Shown: in pieces, positions 51,718 through 62,145 of the stretch
Numbering within the stretch: the stretch's first letter is position 1
How the letters are laid out: each line of letters begins with the position of its first letter
From: DAIDKA01 sp963726995
Lineage (GTDB): Bacteria; Pseudomonadota; Gammaproteobacteria; Steroidobacterales; Steroidobacteraceae
Assembly: GCA_963726995.1 (NCBI GenBank)
Contig: CAVSEP010000004.1
Location: 682,001 to 746,000 of the forward strand
Reading direction: 5' to 3'
Length of the DNA: 64,000 nucleotides
The notes under the pieces: model-generated
What the model saw: the letters and a program-made list of their open reading frames with translations, nothing else
Told to the model about the DNA's origin: nothing
Databases searched by the model: none
Translations under genes and position numbers: made by a program

Positions 51718-52422
51718 TCAGCGGCCGGACGTGGACTCGAGTGGCGCCCGCAGATCCTGCACGATCGTGCCGGAGCGCGCGATTTCCTCATCATGCGGGG
51801 CATCCCGCCACGGTTCAGCGATTCCTGCCGCGTACCAGCCGCGCATCGTCTCGCGCGCCAGCAGCCGTGATGCGTACGCCTGCGCCTGCGGGTCCAGCTG
51901 CAGACCATAGGTCTGGATGCGAAATGCCACCGGCGCAAAGAAGGCGTCCACGGCGCTGAAGGCGGCGCCGGCCAGAAACGGACCACCGAAACGCCTCAAG
52001 CCGTCATTCCACAGCGCCGCCATCCGGTTGAGATCGGCGCTCAGGGCCGCCGTCACGCTGTGCAGCCTGACGCGCACCCCGCAGCTCATCGAGCACACAT
52101 TGCGCAGCTCGCCGAATCCGGCATGCATTTCCGCCGCCGCGCTGCGCGACCAGGCGCGGGCGCGGCCCTCGGCGGCCCATACCCCGGCATGGCGTTCCGC
52201 CAGGTACTCCACGATCGCCAGCGACTCCCACACGGTGGTGTCCCCATCGATCAGGCAGGGCACCTTGCCGTTCGGCGAAATTCGCCGCAAGCCCGCCCAA
52301 TCCGCCGCGCGGTGAAACGGCACGAGGTGCTCGCTGAACTCGATGGCGAGCTCCCGCATCAGCACCCAGGGGCGCAGTGACCAGGACGAATAGTTCTTGT
52401 TGGCAATGTGCAGCGTGTACAT
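51718..52422 (-). CDS. Glutathione S-transferase family protein
   Basis: A 234-residue GST with an N-terminal thioredoxin-like domain (LHIANKNYSSWSLRPW, glutathione-site PNGKVPCLIDGD, WESLAIVEYLAE) and an all-helical C-terminal domain (FGGPFLAGAAFSAVDAFFAPV). Ser13 or Tyr11 of NYSSWS is the likely catalytic residue. It stands between lemA and a lipoprotein gene on the same strand with short gaps; substrate unknown. Confidence 0.92.
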   Translation of the reverse strand: MYTLHIANKNYSSWSLRPWVLMRELAIEFSEHLVPFHRAADWAGLRRISPNGKVPCLIDGDTTVWESLAIVEYLAERHAGVWAAEGRARAWSRSAAAEMHAGFGELRNVCSMSCGVRVRLHSVTAALSADLNRMAALWNDGLRRFGGPFLAGAAFSAVDAFFAPVAFRIQTYGLQLDPQAQAYASRLLARETMRGWYAAGIAEPWRDAPHDEEIARSGTIVQDLRAPLESTSGR

Positions 52423-52433
52423 GATGGCCGATT

Positions 52434-53006
52434 CTACTGCGGGTTCAGTTCATCGGCGCGCCGTTGCGCTTCGGCGGCCTCGCCGTTGCGGTTGCGCGCC
52501 TTGAGGGATTCGGCGATCAGGTGCCAGGAGGCCGACTGGGCGTGCGGATCACCGGTGGCCAGCTGCAGGGCCTTGTGACCCATGCCCGCGGCCTGATCGA
52601 AATGGCCCGCGCTTTCATGCACCTCGCCCAGTTCGATCCACAGCAACGGATTGTCCGGTTCGATGCGCAACGCCCGTTCGATGCTGCTGATGGCCAGCTG
52701 CGGATCGGTACTGGCCTGCCGGTGCGCCTGGGTCACCAGCGCGGTGGCCGCCGCGCCCAGGTGGAACTGGCGCGTGGTCACCGGCGGCGCGACGGCCGGC
52801 GCGGGCGCCGGGACAGCCACGGCGTTGGCAGGCGCCGCAGGATTCTCACCGGCGGCAGGTCCGGTTGCGAGCCCTGGCGCCGCATGCGTCGGCTGCGGCG
52901 CGCGCGACTCGTCGATCGGCTCGCGGAATATCACGCAGCCGCCAAGCTGTGTCGCGCCTGCAAGCAGCGCCAGCACCGGCAGCAGGCGCTGCGCGTTACC
53001 GGCCAC
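52434..53006 (-). CDS. TPR-containing lipoprotein
   Basis: A 190-residue outer-envelope lipoprotein candidate. The signal ends in a lipobox-like TQLGGC (Cys about 23). A Pro/Ala-rich linker (about 45-80) leads to tetratricopeptide repeats (ISSIERALRIEPDNPLLWIELGEV, FDQAAGMGHKAL). GTG 53006 is chosen because GAGGAG lies 8 bases upstream; TTG at 53012 is too close. It follows the PBP1b gene by 30 bases, as TPR lipoproteins often accompany PBP1b in Xanthomonas-like genomes, hinting at a PBP-activator-like role (inference). Confidence 0.8.
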   Translation of the reverse strand: MAGNAQRLLPVLALLAGATQLGGCVIFREPIDESRAPQPTHAAPGLATGPAAGENPAAPANAVAVPAPAPAVAPPVTTRQFHLGAAATALVTQAHRQASTDPQLAISSIERALRIEPDNPLLWIELGEVHESAGHFDQAAGMGHKALQLATGDPHAQSASWHLIAESLKARNRNGEAAEAQRRADELNPQ

Positions 53007-53036
53007 TGACAAATCTCCTCATAGTCGCAAACCGCC

Positions 53037-55377
53037 TCAGTGATGCGTGATGCCCTGCAGCCACTTGCCTGCCCGGTCCAGCAGGGTCGGCTCGGGCTTG
53101 GCAACCTGGGCCGGGACACCGGCTGTCGCACATCCCGGCGGCGCGGCCGGCGGCGTGAAACTCACCGGCACATAGACCACCACCGGCTCCAACGCACACG
53201 TGCCCGAGGAGGCATAGCCGGTGCTGAAATCTATGCTGACGGCATGCAGGGTATCCGGCATCGCAGTGGTCAGCGAGGTCGGCCCGATGCCCGTCAGCAG
53301 CCGGTCCCAGACCCCCAGCGCGCCGGCTGAACCCGTCAGCCCGGTCACCCGGTCATCATCGTAACCCACCCACACCACCGCGACCGCATTACCGGAGAAG
53401 CCCGCGAACCAACTGTCACGCAGATCCGAGGAGGTGCCCGATTTGCCGGCGACCACCACTCCGCTGGGCAGGATGGACTGCGCCGCCACGCCGGTGCCGC
53501 GCTGGATCACCTGCTCCATCATCATCTGCACCGCAAACACGGCCTCCGGCTGCGCGACGGGCGCCACGTCCAGGTTGAAGGCCTTGAGCGCCTTGCCGTC
53601 GGCGGCCAGGACGGCACGCACCGCGCGCAGGTTGGTCTTGAAGCCGCCATTGGCCAGTCCGGTGTACAACTGCGCGACGTCCAGCGGCGTGAGTTCGAAA
53701 GTGCCCAGCAGCAGGGAGGGAATACGCGGCGGCTCCTCCTCGATGCCAAAGCGCTGCAGCGAATGCCGCACGGTGTCCAGACCGATGTCCATACCTAAGT
53801 TGATGGTGGCAAGATTCAGGGACTTCGCCAGACCCTTGACCATGGGGATCGGGCCGTTGACATCATGCTCGAAATTCTCCGGCTGCCAGTCGGCCGAGCC
53901 TGGAATCTTGATGTCCACCGGCGTGTCCTGAATGATGCTCGCCGGGTTGTAGCGACCCGTTTCGATCGCCGCGAGGTACACGAAGGGCTTGACCAGCGAG
54001 CCGATCGGACGGCGCGCATCCAGCGCGCGGTTGAATCCGTCGAGGCCCGCCTCGCGGCCGCCGATCACGGCGGTCACATCCCCGCTCTGCGGCGCGGTGA
54101 CGACCACTGAGCCCTGCAGCGGATCGCCCTTGCTCCGGTGCGCCCGATCCAGCCTCGCCAGTTCGCGCTCCAGTATCTTCTCGCCCAGCTCCTGGGTGTG
54201 CGGGTCCAGGTTCGTGAATACCGCAAGGCCGGCCTCGGTGAGATCCTCCTCGCGATAGTCGCGCCGCAGGGTGCGCCGCACCAGGTCGAGGTACGCCGGA
54301 TAGTAGCCTCCGGCGCCGCGACCCATGACCCCCAGCGGGCGCGCCTGCGCCGCCTTGGCGTCGGCCACCGGGATCACCTTCTGATCCACCATCAGCGACA
54401 GCACCAGGTTGCGGCGCTTGAGGGCCCGATCCGGGTGGCGGCGCGGATCATAGAAAGAGGTGCCGCGGGCCACCGCCACCAGCGTCGCGATCTGCGGCAG
54501 ATCCAGCTCCATCAGCGGCTTGCCGAAGTAGAACTGGCTGGCAAGGCCGAAGCCGTGGATGGCGCGGTTGCCGTCCTGACCGAGCGCGATCTCGTTGATG
54601 TAGGCCGTCATCAGGTCGGTCTTGCTGAAATGGGACTCCAGCAGGATGGCCATGATGGCCTCCTGGATCTTGCGGCCCGCGGTACGGCGCGAGTCCAGGA
54701 AGTAGTTCTTCACCAGCTGCTGGGTGAGCGTGCTGCCGCCCTGTGCCCCCTGCCCCCACTGGTCGGTGCGCAGATCCACCCACAGCGCGCGCAGCATGCC
54801 CGCCGGGTCGATGCCGTGGTGGCTGTCGAAGTTGCGGTCCTCGACCGCCTTCAGTGCCGCCGGCAACATCGGCGGCACCTGTTCGGGGGTCACGACGATG
54901 CGGTCCTCGCCGTGGATGGGAAAGATGCTGCCGATCAGCAAGCGGTTCCAGTCGCGCGATGGCCAATGGCTTGCCGGTGATTTCGCGCAGTGCCGCGATG
55001 CCGCCCTCGCCGGCCTCGACGTTGAGCAGGCTCGCCGGGCGCGCTTCATCGGCGAAGCGGGCGGCGCGCAGGTAGATCTGGAAGCGATCGGCCTGGCGCG
55101 AGTAGCTGCCGGGCTTGTCGGCATGATCGGCGCGCCGGTACTGCAGCCGCAGCAGTTCGTGCTCCAGATCCTCGGCCGACAGGGCTTCGCCGGCGTACAG
55201 CTCCTGGGGGGCGGCGTACACCTGCGCGGGCAGGGTCCAGCGCCGGCCTTCGAACTGGGTGGTGACGATGCGATCCAGATGCACGACGTACAAGGCCAGC
55301 GCCACCGCGCACAGCAGCGCAATCACCAGCAAGTAGCGCCAAATCTTCAATCCGACCGCCCCACCGCCCGCAGGCAC
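53037..55377 (-). pseudogene. mrcB: Penicillin-binding protein 1B, one frame break
   Basis: Bifunctional glycosyltransferase/transpeptidase for peptidoglycan. GTG 55377 start; membrane anchor WRYLLVIALLCAVALALYVV, UB2H-like domain, then near 54940 one extra base (AGCAAGC for AGCAGC on the plus strand) breaks ARLEPL from LIGSIFPIHGEDR. The rest is complete: GT51 motifs EDRNFDSHHGIDPAG and GGSTLTQQLVKN, transpeptidase SLVK, SLN (AKSLNLATINLG) and KSGT (VVAGKSGTSSDLRD). A single +1 in an otherwise normal essential-type gene suggests a sequence error. Confidence 0.9.
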
Positions 55378-55390
55378 CCGTCACGGCATT

Positions 55391-57982
55391 TTAGATGCAA
55401 ATTTCCTCGGCGGGTTCACGCAGGGTGTAATGCGAGCTCATGGCATGACCGTAGGCGCCGGTATTGGCCACCAGCAGCACATCCCCGGACAGAGTCGGTG
55501 GCAGCAGTCGGTCGTGCCCCAGTATATCGCCGGTCTCGCAGATCGGGCCCACGACCGTGGCGAGAATGGTGGCCGGCTCGTCCACGCGCGTGAGGTTCAC
55601 GATCTCGTGGTAGGCCCCGTAGAGCACCGGCCGGATCAGGGAGTTCATGCCGGTGGCGACTCCCACGTAGGTGCTGTCGCCCTTGGACTTCAGCTGCGTC
55701 ACGCGCGCCAGCAGCACCCCGGCCTGGGCCACCAGATAGCGCCCCGGCTCCAGCCACAGCGACAGCTGCGGGTGGGCATGGCGGACCCGGCCGAGGGCCT
55801 CATCCAGGCGCGCCAGATCAAACTCCGCCTGACCCGGCCGTTCGGGCACGCCCAGACCCCCGCCCACGTCGGCGACGGTCACGTCCGGGAAGCGCCGCGC
55901 GAGTTCGGCCAGCAGGTCCGCGGTCTGCTCCCAGTTACCGACGTCGAGGATGCCGCTGCCGCTGTGGCAGTGCAGCCCGGTCACGCGCGCGCCGGCCGCC
56001 CGGACGGTCTCGGCCAGCTGGTCCAGATCCGCCACCGGCACGCCGAACTTGGACTGCTCGCCGCCGGTGCGCACATGGCGGTGATGACCGCGGCCGATGC
56101 CGCTGTCGATGCGCACGAAAATGTCCTGGCCCGCAAACACCTTCGGCCAGTTCTCGATGGGAAAGTGGCTGTCGAGCGTCACCTGCACGCCCTGCTCGAA
56201 CGCCCAGGCGTACTCCTCGCGGCCGATGAAGTTCGGCGTGAACAGGATGCGGCTGCGGTCTATCTGCGGCACCGCCCGGACCAGCTGTTCGATTTCCCCG
56301 CGCGAGACGCAGTCGAAGTCCAGGCCCTGGGCGTGCAGCAGCTGCAGGATTTCCGGATGGGGGTTGGCCTTCATGGCGTACAGCACCCGGGCCGCCGACT
56401 TCACGCCCTTCAAGGCGGCCGCGGCCTTCAGCAGCGTCGCACGATCATAGACATAGGCGCAGTCCCGACCGTCCATCAGCCGCTGCAGCTCCAGGCGCTT
56501 GTGCTTCCACCAGGGCGCCGGCAGGGTTGGGCTCGGGCCTTGGGCCTGCGGCGCGAACAGCTGATCCCAGGTGGGACCCAGGGAACGGTCGGTGCGCGAG
56601 CGCGGAATCAGCAGCTCGTGCAGCTGATCGACCAGCCGGTCGCCCTGGCTCTCGTCCACGACGAAGGTGAAATTCAGATCGTTGGCGGCCTGGCTCACCA
56701 GGTACACCTGCTGCTCGGCGAACAGCTCGAAGGCCTCGCCCAGCTGGTGCAGGATGCCGCGGATGTTGCGCCCCACCAGGCTGACCGAGGCGCAGGGGCC
56801 GATGGCGCGTGCCCGGCACAGCCCCGACAGCGCGCTGATCAGCGCATCCAGCTGGGCGCTGTCGAGCGTGTTTGCCTGGGGATCCAGCGAGACCGTGACG
56901 TTGGTTTCCGAGGTCGACACCAGGTCCACCGACATGCCGTGATCCTTGAAGATCTGGAAGGCATCGGCCAGGAAGCCGACCTGATGCCACATGCCGGGAC
57001 TGTCCAGCGCGATCAGCGTGATGCCCTTCTTGATGCAGACCGCCTTGACCTGCGCGCCGCCGTCGCCGGCATCGGCGCTGAGCACGGTGCCGGCCAGGTC
57101 CGGCACCTGCGTGGCGAGCACGTGCAGCGGGATCTGGTACTGGCGCACGGGCAGGATGCAGCGCGGATGCAGCACCTTGGCGCCGCTGCTGGCGATTTCC
57201 TGCGCCTCATCGTAATGCAGCGCGCGCAGCTGCCGGGCGCTGGGCGTGGAGCGCGGGTTGGCGCTGAACATGCCGGGTACGTCGGTCCAGATCTCCAGCC
57301 GCTCCGCACTGAGCTTGGCGGCCAGATACGCGGCCGAGGTATCCGAACCGCCGCGGCCCAGCAACACCGTGTTGCCCTCGGCATCGCTGGCGATGAACCC
57401 CTGGGTGACGACCACCTGGCCCAGCGCATTCAGCTGCTCGCGGAAATTCTCATCGGGTGTGAACACGCAGGTGGCGTTGAGCACCGAGGCCTTGGCCGAT
57501 CCGCCGCGCCGCTCATCGGCCTTCAGTACCGTGCGCGCATCCAGCCAGTGCGCATCCAGACCCTGCGACTTCAGGAACCTGGCGCCCAGGTCGGTGGCCA
57601 TGAGCTCGCCCGCGGCCATGACCCGGGCCCGGGTCTTGTCGCTCAATTCCCCGACCAGCGCCACGCCGGCACTGATCTGCCCCAATTCCTGGAACTGCCG
57701 CTCCAGCGCCAGGCTGACCGGGATCTCAAGTTCCGTGGCCAGGCGCCGGTGGCGCTCCTGGATGGCGGCAAAGATCTCCCCGTGGCTGCCGCGCAGCGCC
57801 GCCTCGATCAGCTTCTCGAGCTTGTCGGTGGTGCCGGTGACCGCGGAGTGCACGATCAGGACGCGCGCGCCCTCATTGAGTCGGGAACGGGTGATCTGGG
57901 CGATGTTGCGCCAGTTCGCCAGCGAGGAAACGCTGGTGCCGCCGAACTTCAAAACGACCCATTGCGGAAAATTACGCGCCAC
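55391..57982 (-). CDS. lysAC: Bifunctional aspartate kinase/diaminopimelate decarboxylase
   Basis: Fusion of the first and last enzymes of lysine synthesis, 863 residues. The kinase part (1 to about 460) starts VVLKFGGTSVSS, has GRGGSDTSAAYLAAKL and two ACT domains. The decarboxylase part (about 480-863) has the PLP lysine in LYAMKANPHPEIL, SKFGVPVADL, GLHCHSGSGI, EPGRYLVA and CETGDILGHDR. The same fusion is known from Xanthomonas. The start is GTG. The frame is intact although it lies between two frame-broken regions. Confidence 0.95.
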   Translation of the reverse strand: MARNFPQWVVLKFGGTSVSSLANWRNIAQITRSRLNEGARVLIVHSAVTGTTDKLEKLIEAALRGSHGEIFAAIQERHRRLATELEIPVSLALERQFQELGQISAGVALVGELSDKTRARVMAAGELMATDLGARFLKSQGLDAHWLDARTVLKADERRGGSAKASVLNATCVFTPDENFREQLNALGQVVVTQGFIASDAEGNTVLLGRGGSDTSAAYLAAKLSAERLEIWTDVPGMFSANPRSTPSARQLRALHYDEAQEIASSGAKVLHPRCILPVRQYQIPLHVLATQVPDLAGTVLSADAGDGGAQVKAVCIKKGITLIALDSPGMWHQVGFLADAFQIFKDHGMSVDLVSTSETNVTVSLDPQANTLDSAQLDALISALSGLCRARAIGPCASVSLVGRNIRGILHQLGEAFELFAEQQVYLVSQAANDLNFTFVVDESQGDRLVDQLHELLIPRSRTDRSLGPTWDQLFAPQAQGPSPTLPAPWWKHKRLELQRLMDGRDCAYVYDRATLLKAAAALKGVKSAARVLYAMKANPHPEILQLLHAQGLDFDCVSRGEIEQLVRAVPQIDRSRILFTPNFIGREEYAWAFEQGVQVTLDSHFPIENWPKVFAGQDIFVRIDSGIGRGHHRHVRTGGEQSKFGVPVADLDQLAETVRAAGARVTGLHCHSGSGILDVGNWEQTADLLAELARRFPDVTVADVGGGLGVPERPGQAEFDLARLDEALGRVRHAHPQLSLWLEPGRYLVAQAGVLLARVTQLKSKGDSTYVGVATGMNSLIRPVLYGAYHEIVNLTRVDEPATILATVVGPICETGDILGHDRLLPPTLSGDVLLVANTGAYGHAMSSHYTLREPAEEICI

Positions 57983-58119
57983 GATTGCCTCGATAGGGGC
58001 CCACTCAAGTGCCGCTTGAGGCAGCCTTAAGCGTATTCGGCCTTGGAATGTCTGATGTGTCCGGGAACGGGAATTACGGTGCGACGCCGGGTGCCCGTGC
58101 GCGCACCGGGCAGCACGCG

Positions 58120-58338
58120 CTAGCCCTCATCATCAAAGATGTCGCGCAGATCTTTTTCCAGCTTCCGATCCGCGAGCACCTCTTCGAGCTTGCTCCACGC
58201 GGCCTTGCCGCGCTTGCCCTGGTTGCGTACGCGTTTGTCCACGCGGTCCAGAATCCGGTCGTAATCGGTACCGTCTTCGGGTGCGTTGTTGAGGAATTCG
58301 TCGTCCAGATCGAAGTTTTCGTTATCGCGCTCTGACAT
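58120..58338 (-). CDS. Small conserved protein, PA3496-like
   Basis: A 72-residue protein with an acidic N-terminal third (NFDLDDEFLNNAPED), a basic middle (DKRVRNQGKRGKAAW) and a charged C-terminal helix (LEEVLADRKLEKDLRDIF). The layout resembles small PA3496-type proteins of gammaproteobacteria, but I cannot confirm homology by eye. It has no signal or membrane segment. It precedes lysAC on the same strand with 137 bases between. Confidence 0.6.
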   Translation of the reverse strand: MSERDNENFDLDDEFLNNAPEDGTDYDRILDRVDKRVRNQGKRGKAAWSKLEEVLADRKLEKDLRDIFDDEG

Positions 58339-58522
58339 CGCTGAAGGTTGGAATTTTCAAATAAATACAATGGCTTACACCCAAAAGGTTAACCCTGTGG
58401 GTGCGCGAACTATAACGGATCCGCGCAGCCTTTCAACTGTTTGTGAGGCAAACCGGCAACGCTTCGCCATCGGCCGGACCCGGTACAGTCAAGCCTAAGT
58501 CTGCTTCGCCAGCAGTATCAGG

Positions 58523-59635
58523 CTATTGCGTGACCCAGCGACTCGATTCCCCCGCCGGCAGCGGGGCCGAGGCGGGTGGTGGGGCCGTCGCCGCGGAGGC
58601 AGCAGGGGTCGCAGGGGGCGTAGACGGCGCCGGAGCGCTGCTGTCGGCCGCCGGGCCCGCTGCGGAGGCCGGTGGCGCTGAAGGCGCCAGATCCGCCTGC
58701 AGGCCCACCAGCACCGGAATGCCATTGGCTTTCTTCAGGGTCTCCACGGCGATGTCCCAATTGACGGCGGTCGTGGCGCTGCCCAGGACCTCGTTCAGCA
58801 GCTCCTCGAACTTGTCCAGGACCGGCTCGGTACTCTGCCCCTGCGCGTCCACCGGCGGATGGGCCTCCAGCAGCAGGTTGCCGTCCACCAAGGCGACCTT
58901 CAGCGGCACATTGATCAGATAGACCTTGGTGCCCACGGGAACGGTCGGGAAAATCGCCGCGACATCTTCCGGATACATGCGGATGCAGCCATGGGTCACC
59001 GCCATGCCCACGGCCAGCGGATTGTTGGTGCCATGAATCAGGTAGTCGCCGGGATGAATGCCTAAGCGCATCGCAAACAGACCCAGTGGATTATCAGGCC
59101 CGGACCTGATGACGCCCTTGGGCAGTGGATCCCCGTTGGCCAGGTGCTCGGCGCGCACCGAAGCCGGCGGATTCCAGGTCGGGTTGGCCTCCTTGGACAC
59201 CACATGCGTCAGGCCCATCGGGGTCTGCCAGTCCATCTTGCCGATGCTCACCGGGTAGGTGACCACCGTCGGGGTCTGACCTTTGCGCGGCTTCGGAAAG
59301 TAATAGATCCGGTGCTCTGGAATGTTGACGATGATGCCGTCGCGCGGACCCGGGGGCAGGATGTGCCGGCCGGGAATCACGATGGACTTGCCCTCGCCGG
59401 GCAGCCAGGGATCCACCGTGGGATTGGCCCGCACCATCTCCTCATAGCCCAGCCCGTAACGCCGGGCGATTTCCACCAGGGTGTCAGAATAGTGAGTCTG
59501 CAGATGCAGATCCTCGCCGATCACCTGCACCGCCGGGTCGGTGAGGTCATACACGGCAGCGCGCGCCGGGCGCACTCCCGCGAGCGTCATGCCGGCCACC
59601 AGGGCCACCAGGAACTTTGCATTCATATGCGACAT
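58523..59635 (-). CDS. L,D-transpeptidase (ErfK/YbiS family)
   Basis: Periplasmic cross-linking or lipoprotein-attaching enzyme. The 370-residue precursor has a signal peptide (FLVALVAGMTLAGVRPARA), an N-terminal LysM-like segment (YSDTLVEIARRYGLGYEEMVRANP) and the YkuD catalytic domain with HGTNNP and the active Cys in THGCIRMYPEDV. The C-terminus from about residue 320 is a Pro/Ala/Ser-rich tail. ATG 59635 or 59626 could start it. It is divergent from the DNA glycosylase, with only 26 bases between start codons. Confidence 0.92.
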   Translation of the reverse strand: MSHMNAKFLVALVAGMTLAGVRPARAAVYDLTDPAVQVIGEDLHLQTHYSDTLVEIARRYGLGYEEMVRANPTVDPWLPGEGKSIVIPGRHILPPGPRDGIIVNIPEHRIYYFPKPRKGQTPTVVTYPVSIGKMDWQTPMGLTHVVSKEANPTWNPPASVRAEHLANGDPLPKGVIRSGPDNPLGLFAMRLGIHPGDYLIHGTNNPLAVGMAVTHGCIRMYPEDVAAIFPTVPVGTKVYLINVPLKVALVDGNLLLEAHPPVDAQGQSTEPVLDKFEELLNEVLGSATTAVNWDIAVETLKKANGIPVLVGLQADLAPSAPPASAAGPAADSSAPAPSTPPATPAASAATAPPPASAPLPAGESSRWVTQ

Positions 59636-59644
59636 TCTAACCAC

Positions 59645-59652
59645 TTTATAAT
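59645..59652. promoter_or_regulatory. Overlapping back-to-back -10 elements
   Basis: TATAAT (59647-59652, plus) and TATAAA (59645-59650, minus) share the same bases in the 26-bp gap between the divergent transpeptidase and glycosylase genes. Either would give a transcript with almost no leader. Matching -35 hexamers are not evident. Confidence 0.35.
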
Positions 59653-59661
59653 GAGTTACCC

Positions 59662-60276
59662 ATGCCACGGCGCCTGCCTCGCTCCTTCTATGCCCGCGAT
59701 TCCACCGCCGTAGCTCCGGACCTGCTCGGCATGGAACTGGTCGTCCGGCGCGGCGCGGACCTTAGGATCGGCCGCATCGTGGAAACCGAGGCCTACGAGG
59801 GTCCGCAGGACCTGGCCGCCCACAGCGCCGGCGGACGACGCACCGCGCGCACGGAAATCATGTACGGCGCGGCGGGCTACGCCTACGTGTATCTCATCTA
59901 TGGAATGTGGAACTGCCTGAACGTGGTGACCGCGACTCGCGGCGTGCCGCACGCGGTGCTGCTGCGTGCCCTGGAACCCCTGGTGGGCATCACAACCCCA
60001 AGCTGGGGACCCGGCCTGTTGTGCAAAGCGCTGGGCATCGACCGGACCGACAACGGCCGGGATCTCACGGCCAGGCAGGTGTGGATCCAGGCGCCGCGGG
60101 CCCCGCGAGCGCTGCGCATCCGCGCCGCAGCGCGCATCGGCGTGGATTACGCGGGCGCATGGGCGCAGCGGCGCTGGCGATTCTTCGATCGGGACTCGCC
60201 CTATGTTTCCACCGTGTCGGCGGCGGCGCGGCGGCGTGCCTTAACCTGCCCGCGAGCCCCTCAGATCCAGGTCTGA
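59662..60276 (+). CDS. 3-methyladenine DNA glycosylase (AAG/MPG family)
   Basis: Base-excision repair enzyme removing alkylated purines. The 204-residue protein has FYARDSTAVAPDLLGMELV, VETEAYEG with the catalytic Glu, AAHSAGGRR, MYGAAGYAYVYLIYGMWNCLNVV and a final RFFDRDSPYVS. These are the hallmarks of the AAG/MPG family. It overlaps the end of cysNC tail to tail by 16 bases. Confidence 0.95.
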   Translation: MPRRLPRSFYARDSTAVAPDLLGMELVVRRGADLRIGRIVETEAYEGPQDLAAHSAGGRRTARTEIMYGAAGYAYVYLIYGMWNCLNVVTATRGVPHAVLLRALEPLVGITTPSWGPGLLCKALGIDRTDNGRDLTARQVWIQAPRAPRALRIRAAARIGVDYAGAWAQRRWRFFDRDSPYVSTVSAAARRRALTCPRAPQIQV

Positions 60277-62145
60277 GTATCGCCGCGGCCCGCGCCGCCC
60301 CACCCCAGTATCTGCCGCTCCCGCAGCAGCGCGACCACTCGCGCAGCGCATTCGGCCAGGGAGCTGTGCATGGTGTCGAGCCGCAGGTCCGGATGCTCGG
60401 GCGTCTCGTACGGTGAATCGATGCCGGTGAAATTCTTGATCAGGCCGGCCGTGGCGCGCGCGTACAGACCCTTCGGATCGCGTCGTATGCACTCCTCGAG
60501 CGGCGTGTCGACGAACACCTCGATGAACTCGCCGTCCGGGACCAGCTCGCGCACCATGCTGCGTTCCGCGCGGAACGGCGAGATGAAGGAGCACAGCACG
60601 ATCATGCCGGCATCCGTGAACAGCTTGGCCACCTCCCCGACGCGCCGGACATTCTCGACGCGGTCCGCATCGGTGAACCCCAGGTCGCGGTTCAGGCCAT
60701 GACGCACGTTGTCGCCGTCGAGCAGGTAGGTGTGCGCGCCGCCGCCATGCAGTTCCTGTTCGACCAGGTTGGCGATGGTCGACTTGCCCGATCCGGACAG
60801 CCCGGTGAACCACACGATGACGGGCTTGTGGCCATTGCGGTGCACCCGCGCGACCTTGTCGACCGACAGGCTCTGACGGTGCACGTTGGTGGCACGCCGC
60901 AGGCCGAAGCTGATCATGCCGGCGCCGGCCGTCGCATTGGTGAAGCGGTCGATCAGGATGAAGGCGCCGGTCTCGCGGTTTTCGGCATACGGGTCCAGCG
61001 CGACCGGTGAGGAGGTGGCCAGGTTGCACACCCCGATCTCATTCAGACCCAGGGTCTTGGCGGCCATGTGCTCCAGCGTGTTCACGTCCACCTTGTGCTT
61101 CAGGGTGGTGACCCGGGCGGGCACGAACCGGGTGCCGATGCGCATCAGATAGGAGCGCCCCGGCAGCATCGCGTCCTCGGCCATCCACAGCAGGTGCGCG
61201 GCGAACTGGTCGACCACTTCCGGCCGCGTCGCCGGACACGCCAGCACGTCGCCGCGGGCGATATCGACTTCGTCGGCCAGCACCAGCGTCACCGCATCGC
61301 CCGCCTGGGCTTCGGGCAGATCGCCGTCGGCGGTGACGATGCGGGAGACCTTCGACTCCCTGCCGGAGGCCGCCACGACGATGGGATCGCCGGCGCGGAT
61401 GCTGCCGGAGGCTACGGTCCCGGAGAAGCCCCGGAAATCCAGATTCGGGCGGTTCACCCACTGCACCGGGAAGCGGAAGGGCTTGCCGACCAGCTCGGCC
61501 TCCACGTCGAGTTCCTCGAGGTACTGCAGCAGCGTCGGACCTTCGAACCACTTCAGTTTCTCGGAGCGCGCTGTGACGTTGTCGCCGAACCTGGCCGACA
61601 GCGGAATGGCCGTGACCGAGCTCGAACCCCAGCGCCTTGGCGAAGCCGAAGTAGTCACCGACGATGTGGTGGAAGTTCTGCGGCGAATAGTCGACCAGGT
61701 CGATCTTGTTGATGGCTAAGGCGACGTGCCGGATGCCCAGCAGCGAACAGATGTAGCTGTGGCGCCGGGTCTGGGTCAGCACGCCCTTGCGCGCGTCGAT
61801 GAGGATCACGGCAGCATCGCTGTTGGATGCGCCGGTGGCCATGTTGCGCGTGTACTGCTCATGCCCCGGCGTGTCGGCCACGATGAAGGAGCGGCGCGGC
61901 GTGCTGAAGAAGCGGTAGGCCACATCGATGGTGATGCCCTGCTCGCGCTCGGCTTCGAGCCCGTCGACCAGCAGCGCCAGATCGATGTCCTCACCGGTGG
62001 TGCCGTGCTTGCGGCTGTCGCGCTCCAGGGTGGCGAGCTGATCCTCGAGAATCAGCTTGGAGTCGAACAGCAGCCGGCCGATCAGCGTCGATTTGCCGTC
62101 GTCCACCGATCCGCAGGTCAGGAAGCGCAGCAGTCCCTTCTGCAT
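60261..62145 (-). pseudogene. cysN: Bifunctional sulfate adenylyltransferase subunit 1/adenylylsulfate kinase, one frame break
   Basis: CysN-CysC fusion. The GTPase part starts LRFLTCGSVDDGKSTLIGRLL and has DTPGHEQY and NKIDLVDY. Near 61616-61622 one extra base breaks the frame between AKALGF and VTAIPLSARFGDNV. The beta-barrel domains follow (WVNRPNLDFRGFSGTVASG), then the CysC kinase: P-loop FTGLSGSGKST, DGDNVRHGLNRDLGF and the active Ser in FISPFRAER. CysN start overlaps the cysD stop (TGATG). Repairing one base gives a full protein of about 627 residues, the usual fusion length. Confidence 0.9.

Noticed and set aside
58080..58120. GC-rich hairpin downstream of the small 72-residue gene
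   Set aside because: Self-complementary with a bulge, but no T-run follows and GC-rich hairpins are common here.
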